In this document: piece by piece, positions 7,938 to 11,009 of the stretch
Layout of the letters: each line of letters starts with the position of its first letter
How positions within the stretch are numbered: the stretch's first letter is position 1
Source of the DNA: Euperipatoides rowelli
Taxonomy: Eukaryota > Onychophora > Udeonychophora > Euonychophora > Peripatopsidae
Reading direction: 5' to 3' (one strand)
DNA: 11,009 nt
NCBI GenBank assembly: GCA_003024985.2
Contig: PXIH01S0027989.1
Made by a program: the position numbers and the translations under genes
The notes under the pieces: model-generated
Database searches by the model: none
The model's input: the letters and a program-made list of their open reading frames with translations, nothing else
What the model was told of the DNA's origin: nothing

Positions 7938-7998
7938 AATAATCGATTATTATTAATAATCGATTAATCAAAAAAATTGATTAATTGTCAGAGCCCTA
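7938..7998. repeat. hAT right terminus with subterminal motifs
   Basis: Two AATAATCGATTA units at 7938-7969 and an AAAAAATTGATTAATTGTCAG segment lead to the terminal CAGAGCCCTA. It is the inverted counterpart of the left end in motif content and in the last ten bases. Confidence 0.75.
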
Positions 7999-8006
7999 TG
8001 CCAGTC
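7999..8006. repeat. Right 8-bp target site duplication (TGCCAGTC) of the hAT element
   Basis: An exact copy of 4803-4810 directly after the element's CCCTA end. Confidence 0.93.
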
Positions 8007-8600
8007 ATATATAAAATTATCACCAAGGATTTGACAAAACAATTGCAAAAAGAATGAAATGAGGCTCAATCAAAAGAACAAGCTGGTTTCAGGACTGGAT
8101 TTAGCACCATGGACTACTATACTTGTACATAGTATGTGAAGTCATTCAAAGATGCAATGAATACAAGCATCTTCTTTACATAGGACTTGTTAACTATGAA
8201 AAAATTTATTTTATTCAATTTACACTCTATTGGTATTGTATACACTAAAGAGACAAGGTATTAATAAAGCATATATTGATTTGATCAACAACATTATAGG
8301 AGGGCCACATCCACAGTGAGACTACATAAAGACACCAACAAGATACAAACACAAAAAAGAGTTCATCATGGTGACACAATCTTTCCAAGGTTATTTACAG
8401 CTACACTGGAATAAGTATTTAGAAGTCTGTATTAAGAACACACTGGACTTTAGATAAATGAAGCCTATTTGAACCAGCTATGGACATGAGCACACAAAAT
8501 ATGACATAAAAACACTGTTAAAATGATTCAATAACTATTTAGAGATGATTTGAGAGTCCTGAAGTTTGGAATAAAGTGATAAAAGAATTATACAGATAAC
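8007..8600 (+). pseudogene. RTE-like non-LTR retrotransposon: remainder of reverse transcriptase
   Basis: This continues the relic that stops at 4810. IYKIITKDLTKQLQKE opens the segment in the same frame. SKEQAGFRTGFSTMDY (about 8073-8118) is the EQAGFRxGxST block. LLYIGLVNYEKIYFIQ (from 8171) matches the LYIAFVDYEKAFDS catalytic motif A with the key D changed to N (8192-8194). VHHGDTIFPRLFTATLE (8361-8411) matches the VRQGDxISPKLFTA motif B. GL-INEAYLNQL (to about 8480) matches the block just before the FADD motif. The FADD motif itself cannot be found, and identity fades after 8480. Stops are frequent. The C-terminal WAGH domain does not follow here but is present in opposite orientation at 2641-3005. 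The right end is uncertain by about 150 bp. Confidence 0.8.
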
Positions 8601-8944
8601 TAGCTGTATACTGTTTTGAATACTTAAACATGCATTAGCTGACAAAAAAATTTCATAAAATCTTGAGGAAAGGGACAGGAGAAAAGAAGAAGTACAGGCA
8701 AGCATTGGCTTACCTCCATGGTTGGAGGGTGGTCAATCATGTCAATTTGATGGGCTTTTCACCTTGTTTATAAATAATTAATATTTCATTATGCTGGTCA
8801 ATTGGAAATTGGATCTTTTAGTGATGTTATCAAAGAAAAAAATAATATTTTTTTTTTACTTTCAGTAAATTTCTTATCTTTAATGTTTTATAAAATAATA
8901 AGCCTATCTATATCTACAACTAATATTTGGTATAAATAATAAAT
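8601..8944. other. Unassigned stretch between the RTE and CR1-like relics
   Basis: No protein motif is recognised. A less AT-rich part at 8670-8760 is followed by AT-rich sequence with an ATATT-poly(T) run. It could include the true right edge of the RTE insertion and flanking DNA. Confidence 0.4.
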
Positions 8945-10640
8945 GTTAGAAATCAATGTATCATTTCTGAAGGAAAACTAACACATACATTTGAATTAAG
9001 AATTTACAATGCTATAGTAAAGTTAATGAAAAAAAAAAATGTGCTTCCTAATGAGATTGCCGAAAATTTTTCAGATTGTTATCATGTATATGAAGATAAG
9101 GGCAATAGGCCGGTGAAATATTTTAACTTTAAATTAAGTGAGTATTGACAAGCATGAATTGACAACAATTATTTCTAATATGAAACAGTAATTAGTGCAA
9201 GGAACAGACAGTATTTCAAATACCTTTATTTTATTGTTCCAGACATTTTTATAGATTGTATATTTATAGTGATAAATGCCACTCTAAAACTGGGTAAAGT
9301 CCCTAGGTCATGGAAAGAGTCATTTGTAATCCCCACACACAAAAAGGCAAATAGATCAAATATGTCAAACTAACACCCTATTAGCATTACAAATGCAATA
9401 TGCAAAGTGGCAGAACGATTAAATTTGAATCGATTAAAACCTTATATTGATAGACATTTGTGTTATACCCAGAAAGGGTTTAGAGTTGGCCTCTCAACAC
9501 AATCTTGCCTCCTGGATTCAATGAATTATTGGACAAAGATCAGAGATGGAAATAGTCCATTAAGAATTATCTATTTTGATCTTACTAAGGCGTTTGACCA
9601 TATACAAATTGACAAATTTCTGAATAAAATGAAAGTTTATAATTTTCCTACAGTATAGATTAATTGACTAAATGACTTTTATACTATTGACCAGTAAGGA
9701 TCAAAATTGGTTCAGTGACTTCAGAGATTAGAATATGTACTTATGGATTGCCGCAGGGGACAGTGTTATTGGCTCCATTGTTCAACCTGTATTTATTCAT
9801 CTAGATCTATGTGTGGAGAGTGTCATCTGTAGCTATGCAGACAATATTCGAGTTTACTCTCATTGAATACTTTGCAAGAATGTGAAATGCTACGAATAAA
9901 AGAACGTCCATTGAATTATGTTTGGACAAAAATGGTTTGTCTATCAATGAGGAGAAAACTAAATTATTGTTAATAGAAATGCCCAGAATGATTACTGATT
10001 TTTATTTGAAGGGAGTGTTGATTGAACCGGTACCTTATTATAAAGATTTTAGAAATTATATGGATACATGCCTCTCCTTCTGTAAACAATCTAATTACTT
10101 AATAAGTAAATTGAATTCTCGATACTATATGCTTAAGGATTTGTTTCCTCAAGTATATTTAGAATTATTTGTCATGGCATATAAGTATTTTTACAGCCTA
10201 TCATGGACTATTGTGCTCAAGCTTATACATACCTGAATAAGGAAGGTATAGAAAAAAACTGATAGATTTTTAAGAAGAAGTTCAAAAGAGATTATAGAAT
10301 TTAAAAAGAAAAATTATGAACAGAGATTAGATGTTATTCTTGATTATAACATAATATTACCTTCCAAAAAGAAAATGAGGGGAGAGATTATGTTTATTTA
10401 TAAGAATGTGATAGTTCAGAATGATTTTGGTTATTTAATAAGATCTGATTTTGCTCAGACAACTGTTATAAGTTGAAAAAAGAGATCGCTCACACTCTTG
10501 CCAGATATGCATTTATTACAAATAGGGCTGTGGATATTTGGAATGATTTGACAGAGAAATTTGTATTGGGTAAAACATTTTACCGTTTTAAGTATAAGTT
10601 GGAAGATTATTTAATATCTAAGAAGTATTTTAGAAACTAG
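8945..10640 (+). pseudogene. CR1/Jockey-group LINE ORF2 relic (RT and C-terminal region)
   Basis: A pre-RT part (LPNEIAENFSDCYHVY, about 9046-9095) and QGTDSISNTF (about 9197-9227) are followed by a frame from about 9250 to 9658. That frame has one stop (TAA at 9371, where NYRPISI has its Y). It contains GKVPRSWKESFVIPTHKK, QKGFRVGLSTQSCLLDS and YFDLTKAFDHI, with motif A aspartates at 9578 and 9596. Other frames carry GLPQGTVLLAPLFNLYLF (9745-9800) and SYADNIRVYS, whose YADD is changed to YADN (9834-9845). Then 9922-10236 gives NGLSINEEKTKLLLI and TCLSFCKQSNYLISKLNSRY; about 10260-10475 gives RFLRRSSKEIIEF and KKMRGEIMFIYKN; and 10470-10640 gives NRAVDIWNDLTEKF up to a TAG stop, the usual RR..WN.LP-type end. 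At least five frame changes make it inactive. The endonuclease is missing (5' truncated). CR1 versus Jockey assignment is uncertain. Confidence 0.85.
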
Positions 10641-11009
10641 CTGTCAATGTTAAAAGTCTAACTGACTTACTTCACTTAAAGAGTAAATTAATTAAATATA
10701 TCTAAAATTACATTTGACCATGAATTATTTATCGTTATTACAATGACAGAATATAATATAATACATCAATAGAAAATCTTAGAGTTGTCAAAAAATTAAA
10801 GAAAATTATCATGTTCATCGACATTTCAAGGCTAATATGATATAGTAAAACATTAATTATTAGTGTATTTAATATTTTAATTCATTAAGTTCAGCAAAAT
10901 TGATCTATAAAATATAACTATTACCTTAGAAGAAACAAAATAAATAATTATTAACTTTACTTGGAAAATTCTGCCATCTTGCAATAACATTTCTTTGTTA
11001 ATTTTAATG
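10641..11009. other. AT-rich sequence, probable LINE 3' UTR and flank
   Basis: No open frame or RNA gene is seen after the CR1-like stop at 10638-10640. The TTATTACAATGACAGAATATAA string around 10736-10758 resembles the short 3' UTR ends of such LINEs, so the element may end near 10760. The rest, to the window end, is unassigned. Confidence 0.4.

Larger units (their letters stand above)
4811..7998. mobile_element. hAT-type DNA transposon, 3,188 bp, non-autonomous or decayed
   Basis: The element begins TAGGGCTGTG and ends CAGAGCCCTA, so the outer 10 bases form a terminal inverted repeat with one mismatch. It is flanked by the perfect 8-bp duplication TGCCAGTC. Both ends carry subterminal copies of AATCGATTAATC-like motifs. 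hAT transposons move by cut-and-paste using a DDE transposase with an RNase H fold. No BED zinc finger, DDE block or C-terminal dimerisation motif could be recognised on either strand, and no open frame exceeds about 80 codons. It was therefore probably mobilised in trans or is very decayed. It interrupts the RTE RT exactly between the codons for PV and IYK. The interior holds several inverted repeats (5419-5466, 5731-5810, 6543-7085), possibly nested miniature elements. Orientation is unknown. Confidence 0.9.

Overview
The window looks like AT-rich, gene-poor nuclear DNA from an animal, most likely an invertebrate. No host gene, tRNA, rRNA or bacterial-type operon can be supported. Nearly everything recognisable is a decayed transposable element, and the few open frames are short remnants of element polyproteins. 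Assignments rest on protein motifs read by eye, and the species cannot be named.

Layout, left to right. (1) 4-912, minus strand: the 3' end of a Ty3/gypsy-type LTR retrotransposon, with a 183-bp LTR, a purine tract, and an integrase tail fused by an internal deletion to the end of the reverse transcriptase (RT). (2) About 960-1735, minus: part of a Penelope-like element RT. (3) 1736-2600: T-rich DNA with no recognisable gene. (4) 2626-3005, minus: the C-terminal domain and 3' end of an RTE-like non-LTR retrotransposon, ending in a (GAT)n tail. (5) 3309-4810 and 8007 to about 8600, plus: endonuclease and RT of an RTE-like element of the same type, in opposite orientation to (4) and covering the complementary part of the protein. 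This suggests one 5'-inverted (twin-primed) insertion. (6) 4811-7998: a 3,188-bp hAT-type DNA transposon inserted into the RT of (5). It has short terminal inverted repeats and a perfect 8-bp target duplication; skipping it restores the RT reading frame. (7) About 8950-10640, plus: a CR1/Jockey-group LINE ORF2 relic with RT and C-terminal region. (8) 10641-11009: AT-rich sequence, probably 3' UTR and flank.

The hAT element shows no recognisable transposase. It contains several inverted repeats: a perfect 15-bp stem, an 80-nt microRNA-precursor-like hairpin, and a 543-bp foldback with arms of about 178 bp and ambiguous bases in one arm. A perfect 28-bp palindrome with a 2-nt centre lies in the RTE endonuclease region. 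The order of events that can be read is: RTE insertion (possibly with inversion), then hAT insertion, with the palindromic structures inside the hAT of unknown age. There is no sign of cooperating genes; the interest is in nested mobile elements and hairpin structures.
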